Shown here piece by piece: positions 38,491 through 51,897 of a stretch of 64,000 nucleotides of DNA. The DNA is from Brugia malayi. Taxonomy: Eukaryota; Nematoda; Chromadorea; Rhabditida; Onchocercidae. Where the stretch lies: NCBI RefSeq assembly GCF_000002995.4, contig NW_025062477.1, positions 2,064,001-2,128,000 of the forward strand. Reading direction: 5' to 3'. The position numbers were made by a program, and so were the translations under genes. The notes beneath the pieces are model-generated. The model was not told where the DNA came from. It did not search any database and worked only from the letters and a program-made list of their open reading frames with translations. The first letter of the stretch is position 1. Each line of letters starts with the position of its first letter.

Positions 38491-38597
38491 GGTTTAATTA
38501 CCCAAGTTTGAGGTAATTGGATGTTTCGGCCCAGAGTTTAGGCTACTGTGGCTTGAAGTAAAATTTTGGAACGTCCTGCATATTTGTGGGACAATAA
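38491..38597 (+). ncRNA. SL1: SL1 spliced-leader RNA gene
   Basis: The 22-base leader at 38491-38512 begins GGTTTAATTACCC and ends GTTTGAG, the canonical nematode SL1. It is followed at once by the donor GTAATTGG. Downstream are CGGCCCAGAGTTTAGGC, the Sm-binding stretch AATTTTGGAA (38562-38571) and a final stem-loop GTCCTGCA to TGTGGGAC. The SL RNA donates its first 22 bases to trans-spliced mRNAs. The 3' end is estimated. Confidence 0.95.
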
Positions 38598-38825
38598 TAA
38601 ATGCTTTTAGCAAGAATGAGATTTTGCTCAGGTTTTATCATTTGTATAAAATAAATATATCATCTATCTATATTACTTACTTTGAATGCATGAAGATCGA
38701 AATTTTTCTCTGTTTGCAAAATTCAGAAATCAAAAATCGGTTTCAAATCGGTATTTACATTAAATTCCCATCTCTGCATCGTTTGTATAGATCATGATTT
38801 GTATAGATCATGATCTCATTTTGCT

Positions 38826-38900
38826 ATCCAAAATTATGCTTCAACCCACAGTACTCGAAATTCTTAACCGAAACATTCGGTTATTTTAAACCTACTATAT
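38826..38900 (-). pseudogene. Decayed SL1 RNA copy, inverted
   Basis: Read on the minus strand, the order of SL1 RNA segments is still traceable: GCTTCAACCCACAGTA, TTCTTAACCGAAACATTCGG and a destroyed leader. It compares with the intact minus-strand copy at 57170-57271. Neither the leader nor the donor survives. Confidence 0.6.
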
Positions 38901-39841
38901 AATCACTTAGTGTAAATCGCTTTTTTTTTTCGTATGGTTTACATTCATTGCGAAATTTTTGAACTTATCATTAACAGTGCTTAAATGTGAGATACAATTT
39001 ACCAAAAATCGATTATGGCAGAACAGATTCTGTTTCCGTCATTAATTTTTAAAATTTTTAGGCTTACTGTTCAGAAAAATATGCTGTCAAATTATGCTTC
39101 CAACAAGTTGTTCGGATAATTATGATTGTTTACTTCAATGTAGCTAATAACTTACTTTTCAATGATAGAACAGATTCCGTTATTTGTTTAATTTTATTGT
39201 TTTAAAATTTCTGTTCCATTTTTATTTTCGCTTGATAATTACAGTATTCAGTATATTCAACGCTTACTTTTTTGAGATATTTATAAATAGAATCAACAGA
39301 AAGTATTAACACTAAAGATAACAATACAAAGGCGAATGAGCAATAACACTGCGACATTTTCACTCAGAGTCATAAAAGAATAAGGAAAAACTTTCATCTT
39401 TCTGCAAAAATGTCGCAGTTTCCCCAAATTATGTTATTTAGGATCGGTATGCCGTCAATACAACAGTTGTTTCATTCTTTTGTCTAAATAAAGGATGTTC
39501 GATACGAATAAAGATTATAATATTCCCCATACGGCACTGTCACCAGCTAGTTACACAAAACATTGGACGGAATATTCTGCTCTCGAATCGAAGAAGCGCT
39601 ATTGACTACCAGCACGTCTTCAAGTGTTCATTAGTCGTTGTGAGACATTCGATGTTTTATAATGTTCAGCTCTTTGAGATGTCACACGTTTTATCGGAGG
39701 ATTTGATTTCTTTTCATTGGCTTTTTTGTTTTTCACACTGAAATATTTAGTGGAAATGGGAGGTCATTTGTGTGTGTTGAACTGAAGGCTGTTTAATACC
39801 ATCGAAATTAAATGCTAATCATTTAGAGTTCAGTCAGTTGA
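38901..39841. other. Region downstream of fukutin-like copy 1
   Basis: From about 39285 this is the left part of the large tandem duplication and matches 48191 onward. The left 400 bases match 47.6-48.2 kb only loosely. No exon was found. Confidence 0.6.
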
Positions 39842-42800
39842 TTACCTGTTGTATTGTATGAAAGATTCAGCTCTTTCTTCTGGAGGAATTTTGCCAACTA
39901 GTTTCTTGTTTCGTGGTGAACTGTTCCAAGAGTATTTGGAAGAATGAAGTGGTTCCGACCAATTTCCATATTCAGTCTAGAAAAAAAATAACAGAAAAGA
40001 AAAATTTTTTTAATTAAGCTTGAGTTACTTTTTTTTTTTTTCGTTTTTGTTCTAATAGCTTTCTGTTTTAATCCCGAACAATGAGACATTTCTTGGAAAT
40101 TTATAAACAAACTCGGATTATAAAATTTACCGCAATAACATCCAACGCATTGCATGGAACATACATCAAATAACCGAGCAGATCGGTTGCACAAGTTCGA
40201 TTAATCAACGGATAAATAAACCTCAAATCTTACTAAATGTTAATTTGCACACAAAACTTCTGGAGACAGATTAGTTAGTGGTAGAGTTAAAGAGAAATTT
40301 GTAAATACTTGCCTGTACTTGGTTGCACCAGATAGACCTCCAATCCAGGAACTGTTTTGATCATGATATAAAAAGAAAATATCCATTGGAATGCCATTCT
40401 CTATGTACACTTTGTATTCCAATAAGTCTTCCGGCTGCAAAAATCCGAAATTTGAATGCTAAATTGGAATAAAATGAATTAATACGCAAACCTTATTTGC
40501 TAGCAATATGAAATTTCTGGCTAATCAATTACTTTATTACTTACTTATCTTTTTTTTTTATTTCTATGAACGTAGAGTTTTAACTCACTTTGTTGAACCG
40601 CAGACTAAGCTCGATAAACGAACTATTCATAACATCATCAGGAAATTTGTCATAGTGTTCCTCGATGAAAACCGTAAAGTCGATGTCATGTGTATATGTT
40701 ATAATACCACACTCTCGATACCAACCTAAATTTATATCAGTAAAAATTTTCCATAATAAACAAAACAATACAAAAGAAAATTTTCTTATGATTTTTCAAG
40801 TGCGATTTCTGCCATAAATTTCATTCAGTCACATTAGACTTGATGAAGCTGAGTCTTCTTCTATGTTGCTTTTGAGTTAATCACTACATTGAAGTCCTAG
40901 GACAACACACCAGAAAAGTTAGTAAAATTCAAGTTACTGACTTCCAGAAAGTTGATTTTAGCAGAATCCATCTTCAAGCCTTAACTACTCCTTTGGAAGG
41001 CTTTGGGTAAAATGTAATCGGTCTGCTTGCAGCTATAATTACTTCCTAGATGATTAAAAGAACAAGACTTCGAAGGCAAATTTTAAAGAACTTTCAGGAA
41101 GATACTATGGATGCAATGGCTTTATCATAACTTTAAACATCTCACATATCCTTCATAAATTGGTCAACGATAACAACTGCTCTGCTTATCTTTTAGAAGC
41201 TCCCTATGAACATTCTATTCATATTTTATCTGCTATTCCAAGCACTAACAACGCCATATGCAAGTAAACTGTGATGAAAAATTAAGCCCTAGTAATATTA
41301 ATTTCTCTTGAAATTTTCAGAAATTGCTATCGGTCGCAGTTTCGAAAATAAATAAACAAATATGCTTATTAAGTTCTTATGACTTTATAAATTACCAAGC
41401 AGTGTGCCGGCATGTAGCATCGGTGTCATACCACGCTCAATCGCCCAGTTGCGGAACCTCTGAAGTGTCAATATGATCCCATTTTGAATTCGAGGTTTTC
41501 CACTGAAGAACTGAGGGTAAGTTTGGCGGTACCGTGCTGCGAAATCTTTCTCACAGCTGATAAATCTACTGCGCTGTAAGGTCCACACAAATCTGATCCA
41601 GTCAGCCGGACCTACGAAACTTTCATTCTCCATCCTGTATTTCACAACAGCAAATCTGAAATTCAATCTTCTCAATCAAAATCTTCATTCTGCTGATGGA
41701 TGATGCTGTTACATGTCTAGAAATATTGAAAATTTGAATTGATTTTGAAAAAATAACTTAAAATTATCTGGAAATAGTTAGCAAATTCAATAATGAATTA
41801 CTTTGGTATGATTCTTTTAACCTTCCTCAAAATAAATTCGATGTAATCTTCGCTTTTCGATAAACTGAACGGTATTAGTCGATGAGAAATTCCATCGATT
41901 ATTATTTCAAAGCTTTGATCAGTGAATTTTTTCCATGATAAATTATGACTCTTCAACAAATTTAGCTGAAAAGAGGAATGGAATACACATAATGTCATAT
42001 ATTGTGGCATTTATCTATAAGTTATTAACTTAAAAACACACACAGTTAAAGTAATTCAATCAAAAAGATTCGAAGATTTTTAAGTTCTTTGGACTGTTTT
42101 ACAGTTTGAATACGACAGAGTGTCTCTTACAATACTCTGTAAAATGAAAAAAAAAAAAAAAAATTTAAATTTATTTCTACTGGAACTCTCATGCAAAATT
42201 AATTCATATTTTAATATAAATTATTCATTTTAAAAGTGATTCGTTTAAGGAAGGTAGGTCGAGTGATAATATCTTATGTGAAATACTTACGATATCTAAC
42301 CCGTCTCGATCAAAGAATGCCATCACTACACTATTTGATTCTAAAATATCATTAAGGTTCTCCTCACCAATACGTAGTTGCTTATCACCGATGAAATGTG
42401 TTTGAACATCTGAAAAATGCTTGGTGTTTCTCAGGAATTAATGCATTTTGTTTTCAAAATGTGAACTAATATAGTTAAATGTAAACTTTAAACGTAATTA
42501 TATTTTATTTTATCCCCAAATTTTGGATTAAATACTGCGGCTGTTATCCAATAAAGTATCGAAATATTATTTAAATAAAGGATATTGAGAACATTTTTTC
42601 TTCTTTGAAACTTAATTTGAATCTTTTCATCTCGGCGCATGCTCGAATCTAAGACATAAATAATGCAATTTAGTGTCTTTTTTAAATGAATTTTGCAATA
42701 TTATAGCTAGTTGAAATGTGATTTGCTGAGCGTTTTTAAGATATTTTTTAAGATTGTTTAAATTTAATTTTGTTTTAATAAAATTTATTTTAATAAAACT

Positions 42801-43290
42801 TTGTAAAAGTGTATCGCACAACAAAAGCTTCACCTTGTATTAGTGATATGAAGCGAGGATCAACGAGTAGTGTTTTATTCTCTAAATACCTGCTCAATTG
42901 CAATATCGATGATAGTGCTTGCTTCGATGTATTGAACTGCAAACCAAAAACGTTTGCTTCGTGCATACGTGACGCATGCAAAATGCACAATGCACTTGCA
43001 GCGCTATTAATATTGTTATTAGTGCATATACAATCAGATGTAAATCCGAAAATTCATTGTTTAGTCAAATATTGCATGGAGCGGCGATCGTATAACGGAT
43101 ATTTGGATTTGGTAATTGTTCAGTTCAAATTTCTCTGTGCTGAGCAAAAATTTCATCTTCTTGAAATGTCGATGATTGTTCTGATTTGGAGAAAATAGCT
43201 AACTAACGTTTGATTGTTCATCATCAAAATATAACTGTGAGCATTCTTTGCAAGTATATCGATCCTGAATTTGCCATAACATACCCGTAT
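39285..43290 (+). repeat. Tandem segmental duplication, unit 1 (fukutin-like gene)
   Basis: This unit matches 48191-51897 in direct orientation about 8.6-8.9 kb away. Similarity is patchy. It is nearly identical at 39285-39870, 40480-40790 and 41396-43290. It is clearly diverged in the last exon and intron (39870-40060), in intron 6 (40800-41390) and upstream of 43290. Confidence 0.95.
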
Positions 43291-43725
43291 ATAACATATT
43301 AAATGTAGCAAGAAATATTACTGAAATGATTGATAATCATTCCTAATTATATTGATAAGGCAGTTAAATGATATCTATTTAAAATTTGTTGCTAATACAA
43401 CAAATTGTTTCAAATTTTAGTTTGTGAAAATTATTTTCCATTGCCCATTTCATTTCTAATTGAGGAAAATACGGACGAAACAAAATTGCGAAAGGGTTAG
43501 AATATAAATTTAATTTTTGGCAATGCACAAATAAGCTGCAAAAATTCACATTTTTTTTTTCTTATTGATAAACGATAACGATTATAACAAAGCAATGCAA
43601 AATGATTTTTGAAAGAAATTTAATTTCAAAAAATAAAATAAAAAGCAATGTTCAACTCACCAAAAATTATTAAGAAAAACCATCGTTTCAATGATAATAA
43701 GCGTTTTGCACGACTTTTTGCCATT
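39842..43725 (-). CDS. Fukutin-like glycosyltransferase, copy 1 (apparent frameshift in exon 1)
   Basis: Ten exons on the minus strand: 43661-43725, 43208-43320, 42834-42936, 42291-42409, 41802-41965, 41396-41655, 40589-40725, 40313-40434, 40131-40221 and 39842-39976. The product would be about 435 residues: a short basic cytosolic end, a membrane anchor, then a lumenal domain. The nucleotidyltransferase-like core reads AGTLLG/WYRECGIITY/THDIDFTVF with a DxD. Together with MDIFFLYHDQNSSWIGG and YVPCNAL it matches fukutin, the Golgi ribitol-phosphate transferase of dystroglycan. The substrate in this worm is unknown. Exon 1 has one extra base (CCC at 43680-43682 where copy 2 has CC), so its reading frame does not reach exon 2. 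Initiation inside exon 2 or an assembly error would rescue it. The exon 8 donor is GC (TACAG/GCAAGT). Confidence 0.85.
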
Positions 43726-46700
43726 AAAATGCTGTTAACTAATCGACGAATGGTGACATCAATCGAATAATATAAATTCGATCAAGATAATGATAACGAA
43801 TTTTGGTACTCGATCGTCAGCATTTATATGTAATTTGAACTAAATTAATCACAACACATATTTTCATTAATCTTATGCTAATGCACATTTTGTAATCATA
43901 CAAATCCTTAGTTAATTACAATGTTTATATTAAATACATATACAATATGCATGCATATTTAGACTTCTAACCGAATTACTTTTTCATAACAATAATAGGA
44001 GGGGGGGGGAACTGAATGCATAATTCAGGTCAAACATTGTATAACAAAAAATGATAATTCTTCCAATCCTTTATGTCGAAAATGAAAAAATTGTAAATTG
44101 TTTGTGAAACAATAAACGAATGATACTTTTTATCGTTAGTTAACGCAAACTTAGAGTATGCGAGAAAAACTGTTCGCAAATAATTATGCTAATAATTACA
44201 AGCAGATATATTTTTAATTTTAATAAATGGTAAAAAGTTTATCACAGTATTGCAGAGTTATTAACATAAAACTATTATTTTACATTAACAAATTAGTTGA
44301 AAATAGAAATGAATTTGAACTTAACAAGTGATTTTTGAAATGATTCACATCGAATTTGCTATTTTGTCACAAAACAAAGCATATTTTTTTTTTAAATGTA
44401 TGAATTTATCAGATTAGATTCGTCTTTGTTGACAAACTGAATGGAAAATATGAAAAAGAATCTAAAAATGAAATTAAAATAGAAACGAATCATTGAGCTT
44501 TTAAATGTATTATTGAAAAGTATTGAATGAATTGGATTATTCAAAAGCTATAACTTCTACAATTCTAATTGCATCTATCGTTTTACTGCAAACATTGTTG
44601 AAATTTGAAAGTCAGAAATAAACAAAAATCGTTGTTGATGACATCACATATGGGTTGTTATTTCTTAAATTGAAAACTGTCTTTCATAAACAATCTTTTC
44701 ATATGGATTCCATCATAATTAACAATATTAATTATTGTATTTTTTTTTTCCTCCATTTCTGCATATCACATTCTATCACAAAATGTCGCTTTTCTGATGT
44801 TTATAAACTATTTTTTCTAAATGGGAAGAAAAAATACTTTGAAATCTATGAATAAGATAGTAGTAGGAGAAGGAAAAAAGCTTCAGTGTATACTGATTTT
44901 TTGAAAATCTATTCTGTACTTAGCTTATTACCAATCATATTAATATGAAAATTTTGATTCTGTAGCTCATTCCTAAAAAGTCAAATAACATTAATGAGAT
45001 ATTGATATGATTAATTAACCTGAGTGTTATTAAACTTCATAACAAAAAGATTGGCAAAAAACTTACCACGAACTTCAGCTTCATAAAATATTTAAAAATC
45101 CATTTAACAAAGTCATCCCGGTTCAATTCTGTTCAAGAATAGTCAAATATTATCCGTTTTTTTTTTTTTTTTTGGTTAACAATGAAGTTAGTCGTCCTTT
45201 CATTAATTACCAAAAACGTAAGACCTATTGATTTGTTATCGAAATAGCTAGTATTGGCAAAAGTGAGTTTTTTTCCAAATTTATTTAATTAAATTTACTG
45301 GATAATACGAATTATGCATTCGTTATAAATTCCAAAATTTCCTGAATAAAGATAATTTAGCAGCATGTGAAAATTCTATTTCCCTCAAAAATTATCAGTT
45401 ACAGCAAATTTGTCAATGCTAAATAATGTGAATAAATAAAAACAGAAGAAAAAAGTTGGAAAAAAAAATTTAATATCGGAAATAAATAAAGGGGGAACGA
45501 TTTAATTAAATTCAAAAAGCAGAGTGAAAACTATAACATTTAATAGAATTTGAACAAAAAGTAAATGAAGATTACAGCAACAACATTTTGAATTCCTTAA
45601 ATACTTAAATTTAATTCATAAATGAAATAATATAACAAAATAGCAGCGCTAGCTTTTCGTTCACTTTTTTTTTTTTTTTTCTTCTCTTTCTTTACATCAA
45701 TTTACAGACAATCAATAATCAAAAATTATTTTCTTCAACAGTGTTCACATGGTAGAAATTGGAGCAAAATTCTAAAACCACCAACTATTAAAAAAAAAAC
45801 TTTAAATTTATAATGCTAAAACAATACATAAAATAAAGTTACACTAAAAAAAAAAAAGGAACAATCAGTATTGCTAAAAAGTAATGGAGATCAAAAATAT
45901 AAAGCATAAGAAAGCTTTATCATACGAAAGTGTGATATAAAAATTATAAAATCATTCTTTTTACAATTTACCCATCCGTTAGGCTGGCTAAAATGTCCTT
46001 TAAGCATATTACAAAGCAATTAATGTGATGAAAAATTTATCATATCTTATCAGATAGTAAACGTAAATCTGTAGACTTTCAGTTGCATTTTTATTTTTCA
46101 TTTTAATATCAACCAAATACTTCGTTATTCTTCGTTCAAAAGAAAATGAATGGTTTGAGAAGATAAGCGTCCTATGAAGCATAAAGATAATTTTATCAGT
46201 TGGAGTATTCCATCATGAATCTGAAATTAAAAGCTCTTATTAAGATTAGATCTCTAATTTTCACATCTTTGCATCTAAATTAAAGATTCATTATCACTGC
46301 TATGGATTCCATTTTCTTTTTTTTTTTTTTTTTTTTTTTTCACTTTTTTATTAGTCGTTACGCTAACAATAAAAAAAAAAGATGAGATAGAGCTTAAAAT
46401 CTTGAAAGTATACTATCATTCCATTTCTTATTTATATAATTTTAAAGACACAAAATGAAAAAGCATTGAAACATAGAATGAAGCATCTTTTAATAACTCT
46501 GAGCTTCTTAACTAATTAATTCGTGATAGTTGCATACATATCAGTGATAATTTTAGCACCTCATTAAAAACTATTAGAATGATTTCCAAATTAACCCAAT
46601 TCACGCTTTTGTGCCTTTCTTTTTGACCAGTATTACTTCCTAGATTTTTTTACACTGCTAAAAATGGCAAATTCATATTAACATTAATATTCAATTTTCT

Positions 46701-47373
46701 CTTCATCCACAATTAACCTTTCTACAATGTGTTGGAAAAATGAATAATTAAATTTGTTAATTTTAGATAAATAATAAATCTCAAGCTACTGTAATTTATT
46801 TCTACCTAATTTTTCAGCACAGAACTTTTGTACAGTTCAAATTTCATTTCTTTTTACAAATAAATAGCAACCATACTTTAATCATGACTGCTAAGAAGTT
46901 CGACAATCAGTTATGTTGAAAATATAATAATAAATTACTAATTTATCTGAAATATGATGAGAATCGCGTTACCAAAGGGAAACAGTGTCTCTGAATCATG
47001 GCACAATTGACAATGAGATTATCAGTGATTTTAAAAATTTCTGAATGCATTTGATTTTCGTTTAAAGTTAGTTCTGCTTTGTTGGCTACTTCGAAAAGAA
47101 AATCAACAATGCTAATCGTTTTTTGGCTAATTTATTTCATACTTAGTAGAATTTCTAAATTCAATGCTAGATTAAATTACTCAAACCTATAACCGATTAA
47201 CAACTAAAATCTTGTTCTAATCAAATCAAACAAAACGAAAGATTTAATTATCTCAAATTAGGATAATAAAAACAATGAATACAATCTTTTCATTCTCATA
47301 TGATAGTAAAATATTCAACAATAACCGGATTACTGACATGTGGAAGTTTTGCTGTAAAACAAAAGCTGCTTTC
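43726..47373. other. Long intergenic region between the two fukutin-like units
   Basis: About 3.6 kb of AT-rich sequence. It has a G-run (44000-44009), T-runs at about 45160, 45668 and 46318-46340, and A-runs near 45790 and 45850. No exon, tRNA or 5S/SL1 similarity was seen before 47374. Confidence 0.55.
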
Positions 47374-47449
47374 GACAACACGTAGACGTAGGATTCCTAG
47401 CCGTTTCTCATTCACGTAGCTAACAAAGCCAAACGTTGAATAACAATGC
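47374..47449 (-). pseudogene. Decayed 5S rRNA copy
   Basis: Read on the minus strand, traces of the 5S 3' half remain: GACAACAC, GGATTCC, TAGCCGTTTCTC and GCCAAACGTTGAATAAC. These align with ACAACACC, GGATTCC, AGGCCGTCTCC and GCCCAACGTTGCTTAAC. The 5' half is gone. Confidence 0.6.
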
Positions 47450-47546
47450 TATGGCAATATACATCTTTAAATATGAAAGCATACATTAAATTCTCATTTC
47501 TCTGCATGACTTGCACAGATCATGACTCATTTGTTGTCTCATAGAT

Positions 47547-47620
47547 GGTTCAAAATTTTACTTCAAGCCAAAAAATCGGAAACTCTAGACGAAAACATTC
47601 GATTACTTTAAATTTATGAG
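47547..47620 (-). pseudogene. Decayed SL1 RNA copy
   Basis: On the plus strand TTCAAAATTTTACTTCAAGCC and AAACTCTAGACGAAAACATTC match the reverse complement of SL1 RNA downstream of its leader, including the Sm region. The leader itself is unrecognisable. It lies left of fukutin copy 2, just as 38826-38900 lies left of copy 1. Confidence 0.65.
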
Positions 47621-48190
47621 AATCGCTTATTTTTCGTATCATTTCTATTCATTCCACAAAATGCTAATTACTACTGCAAAATTTTTCAGTTTTTATTAGA
47701 ATGCCATAACTGTGGATGCAATTTATTAAAAATTATAATAGAATAGGTCTCATCTCTTGATGCATGACATCTCTGTCATTAATATTTAAGATTTGCAGAC
47801 TTATTGTTCTGAAAATACAGTGACATTGTAGAATTCTAAGCTGGGTGGTTAGATGTGTAGATGAATGCATGCGACGAGATCCGTTAAAACATGTTCAGTG
47901 CTTACTGAGCAATATTCAATTTATCCATTCTAATTATCTTCTACTCTCTGCCACCTTTTAATGCAAAAATGTGCTATCAGATTATGTTCTCAAACGTTAT
48001 TCAGATTTTCTTTTTTTTTTGTGGCTAAGAATTTCAATGTGGCTAGAAACTTACTTTTTATTTTTGAGACTAATGATAGGATAAATTCCGATGTTTTTAT
48101 TTTAGAATTCCTGTAATTATCATTTTTGTTTTCGATTGATAATTACAATTACTTTTTTGAGGATTTTTTAATCAAGCAACTAATTGATAA

Positions 48191-51100
48191 GTATTTATAA
48201 ATAGAATCAACAGAAAGTATTAACACTAAAGATAACAATACAAAGGCGAATGAGCAATAACACTGCGACATTTTCACTCAAAATCATAAAAGAATAAGGA
48301 AAAACTTTCATCTTTCTGCGAAAATGTCGCAATTTCCCCAAATTATGTTATTTAGGATCGGTATGCCGTCAATACAACAGTTGTTTCATTCTTTTGTCTA
48401 AATAAAGGATGTTCGATACGAATAAAGATTATAATATTCCCCATACGGCATTGTCACCAGTTATTTACACAAAACTTTGGACGGAATATTCTGCTCTCGA
48501 ATCGAAGAAGCGCTATTGACTACCAGCACGTCTTCAAGTGTTCATTAGTCGTTGTGAAACATTCGATGTTTTATAATGTTCAGCTCTTTGAGATGTCACA
48601 CGTTTTATCGGAGGATTTGATTTCTTTTCATTGGCTTTTTTGTTTTTTACACTGAAATATTTAGTGGAAATGGGAGGTCATTTGTGTGTGTTGAACTGAA
48701 GGCTGTTTAATACCATCGAAATTAAATGCTAATCATTTAGAGTTCAGTCAGTTGATTACCTGTTGTATTGTATGAAAGATTCAGCTCTCTCTTCTGGAGG
48801 AACAGTTCCAGCCCCTAATATATTTGATGGAGATTTATTCCAGAAATATCTGGAAGAATGAAGCGGTTCTGACCAATTCTTGCTATAATCACTCTGAAAA
48901 TAGGAAAAAATTTTTTAATATTTCTTTGAGTTAGTTTTTCTTGCTTGATATGATGGCGTTCATTGACACTTTCTGTTTTAATTCCGAACAATGAGACATT
49001 TCTTGGAGATTCATATATAAATTCGGATTATAAAACTTACCGCAATAACATCCAACGCATTGCATGGAACATACATCAAATAACCGAGCAGATCGGTTGC
49101 ACAAGTTCGATTAATCAACGGATAAATAAACCTCAAATCTTACTAAATGTTAATTTCTGGCGACAGATTAGTTTAGTGGTAGAGTTAAAGAGAAATTTGT
49201 AAATACTTGCCTGTACTTGGTTGCACCAGATAGACCTCCAATCCAGGAACTGTTTTGATCATGATATAAAAAGAAAATATCCATTGGAATGCCATTCTCT
49301 ATGTACACTTTGTATTCCAATAAGTCTTCCGGCTGTAAAAATCCGAAATTTGAATGCTAAATTGGAATAAAATGAATTAATACGCAAACCTTATTTGCTA
49401 GCAATATGAAATTTCTGGCTAATCAATTACTTTATTACTTACTTATCTTTTTTCTATTTCTATGAACGTAGAGTTTTAACTCACTTTGTTGAACCGCAGA
49501 CTAAGCTCGATAAACGAGCTATTCATAACATCATCAGGAAATTTGTCATAGTGTTCCTCGATGAAAACCGTAAAGTCGATGTCATGTGTATATGTTATAA
49601 TACCACACTCTCGATACCAACCTAAATTTATATCAGTAAAAAATTTCCATAATAAACAAAACAATACAAAAGAAAATTTTCTTATAATTTGATTTTTGCC
49701 AGAAATTTCATTCAGTCACATTGGAATTAGACTTAAACGAAGCTTAATTTCTTAAAAGTAATGCACGAAAAGAACGTCAAAAAGGAAAGTTGACGAAACT
49801 ACATGGTGAGAACTTAAATAAAAATTTATGCATTTATTGAAACAACAGCTTCAACAGTTTACACAATAAAGCAAATAAGAGATTGGTTGCCGTAAAAGAT
49901 AATGCATTTTCTCAGACAGCTGTTTGAGTTCCTTTCGATTTTTCCGCTGTTGTTTTTTTTTTTAACTTTAAGCATAAATTTGCATTGCAAACATTAATTA
50001 CCTAGCAATGTACCGGCACAGAGCATCGGTGTCATACCACGCTCAATCGCCCAATTGCGGAACCTCTGAAGTGTCAATATGATCCCATTTTGAATTCGAG
50101 GTTTTCCACTGAAGAACTGAGGGTAAGTTTGGCGGTACCGTGCTGCGAAATCTTTCTCACAGCTGATAAATCTACTGCGCTGTAAGGTCCACACAAATCT
50201 GATCCAGTCAGCCGGACCTACGAAACTTTCATTCTCCATCCTGTATTTCACAACAGCAAATCTGAAATTCAATCTTCTCAATCAAAATCTTCATTCTGCT
50301 GATGGATGATGCTGTTACATGTCTAGAAATATTGAAAATTTGAATTGATTTTGAAAAAATAACTTAAAATTATCTGGAAATAGTTAGCAAATTCAATAAT
50401 GAATTACTTTGGTATGATTCTTTTAACCTTCCTCAAAATAAATTCGATGTAATCTTCGCTTTTCGATAAACTGAACGGTATTAGTCGATGAGAAATTCCA
50501 TCGATTATTATTTCAAAGCTTTGATCAGTGAATTTTTTCCATGATAAATTATGACTCTTCAACAAATTTAGCTGAAAAGAGGAATGGAATACACATAATG
50601 TCATATATTGTGGCATTTATCTATAAGTTATTAACTTAAAGCACACACAGTTAAATGTAAATCAATCAAAAAGATTCGAAGATTTTTAAGTTCTTTGGAC
50701 TGTTTTACAGTTTGAATACGACAGAGTGTCTCTTACAATACTCTGTAAAATGAAAAAAAAAAAAAAATTTAAATTTATTTCTACTGGAACTCTCATGCAA
50801 AATTAATTCATATTTTAATATAAATTATTCATTTTAAAAGTGATTCGTTTAAGGAAGGTAGGTCGAGTGATAATATCTTATGTGAAATACTTACGATATC
50901 TAACCCGTCTCGATCAAAGAATGCCATCACTACACTATTTGATTCTAAAATATCATTAAGGTTCTCCTCACCAATACGTAGTTGCTTATCACCGATGAAA
51001 TGTGTTTGAACATCTGAAAAATGCTTGGTGTTTCTCAGGAATTAATGCATTTTGTTTTCAAAATGTGAACTAATATAGTTAAATGTAAACTTTAAACGTA

Positions 51101-51897
51101 ATTATATTTTATTTTATCCCCAAATTTTGGATTAAATACTGCGGCTGTTATCCAATAAAGTATCGAAATATTATTTAAATAAACGATATTGAGAACATTT
51201 TTTCTTTCTTTGAAACTTAATTTGAATCTTTTCATCTCGGCGCATGCTCGAATCTAAGACATAAATAATGCAATTTAGTGTCTTTTTTTTAATGAATTTT
51301 GCAATATTATAGCTAGTTGAAATGTGATTTACTGAGCGTTTTTAAGATATTTTTTAAGCGACTTTTTAAAAATGTTTAAATTTAATTTTGTTTTAATAAA
51401 ATTTATTTTAATAAAACTTTGTAAAAGTGTATCGCACAACAAAAGCTTCACCTTGTATTAGTGATATGAAGCGAGGATCAACGAGTAGTGTTTTATTCTC
51501 TAAATACCTGCTCAATTGCAATATCGATGATAGTGCTTGCTTCGATGTACTGAACTGCAAACCAAAAACGTTTGCTTCGTGCATACGTGACGCATGCAAA
51601 ATGCACAATGCACTTGCAGCGCTATTAATATTGTTATTAGTGCATATACAATCAGATGTAAATCCGAAAATTCATTGTTTAGTCAAATATTGCATGGAGC
51701 GGCGATCGTATAACGGATATTTGGATTTGGTAATTGTTCAGTTCAAATTTCTCTGTGCTGAGCAAAAATTTCATCTTCTTGAAATGTCGATGATTGTTCT
51801 GATTTGGAGAAAATAGCTAACTAACGTTTGATTGTTCATCATCAAAATATAACTGTGAGCATTCTTTGCAAGTATATCGATCCTGAATTTGCCATAA
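48191..51897 (+). repeat. Tandem segmental duplication, unit 2 (fukutin-like gene)
   Basis: The partner of 39285-43290. It shares introns as well as exons at near identity over about 50002-51897 and 49150-49690. Intron 6 is 380 bases here against 670 in unit 1, and the two intron 6 sequences do not align over most of their length. Confidence 0.95.

Noticed and set aside
42809..43198. 129-residue open frame on the plus strand, also found at 51427-51816
   Set aside because: It is antisense to exon 3 and intron 2 of the fukutin-like genes. Its repetition is explained by the segmental duplication. No family resemblance, start context or splice structure supports it.
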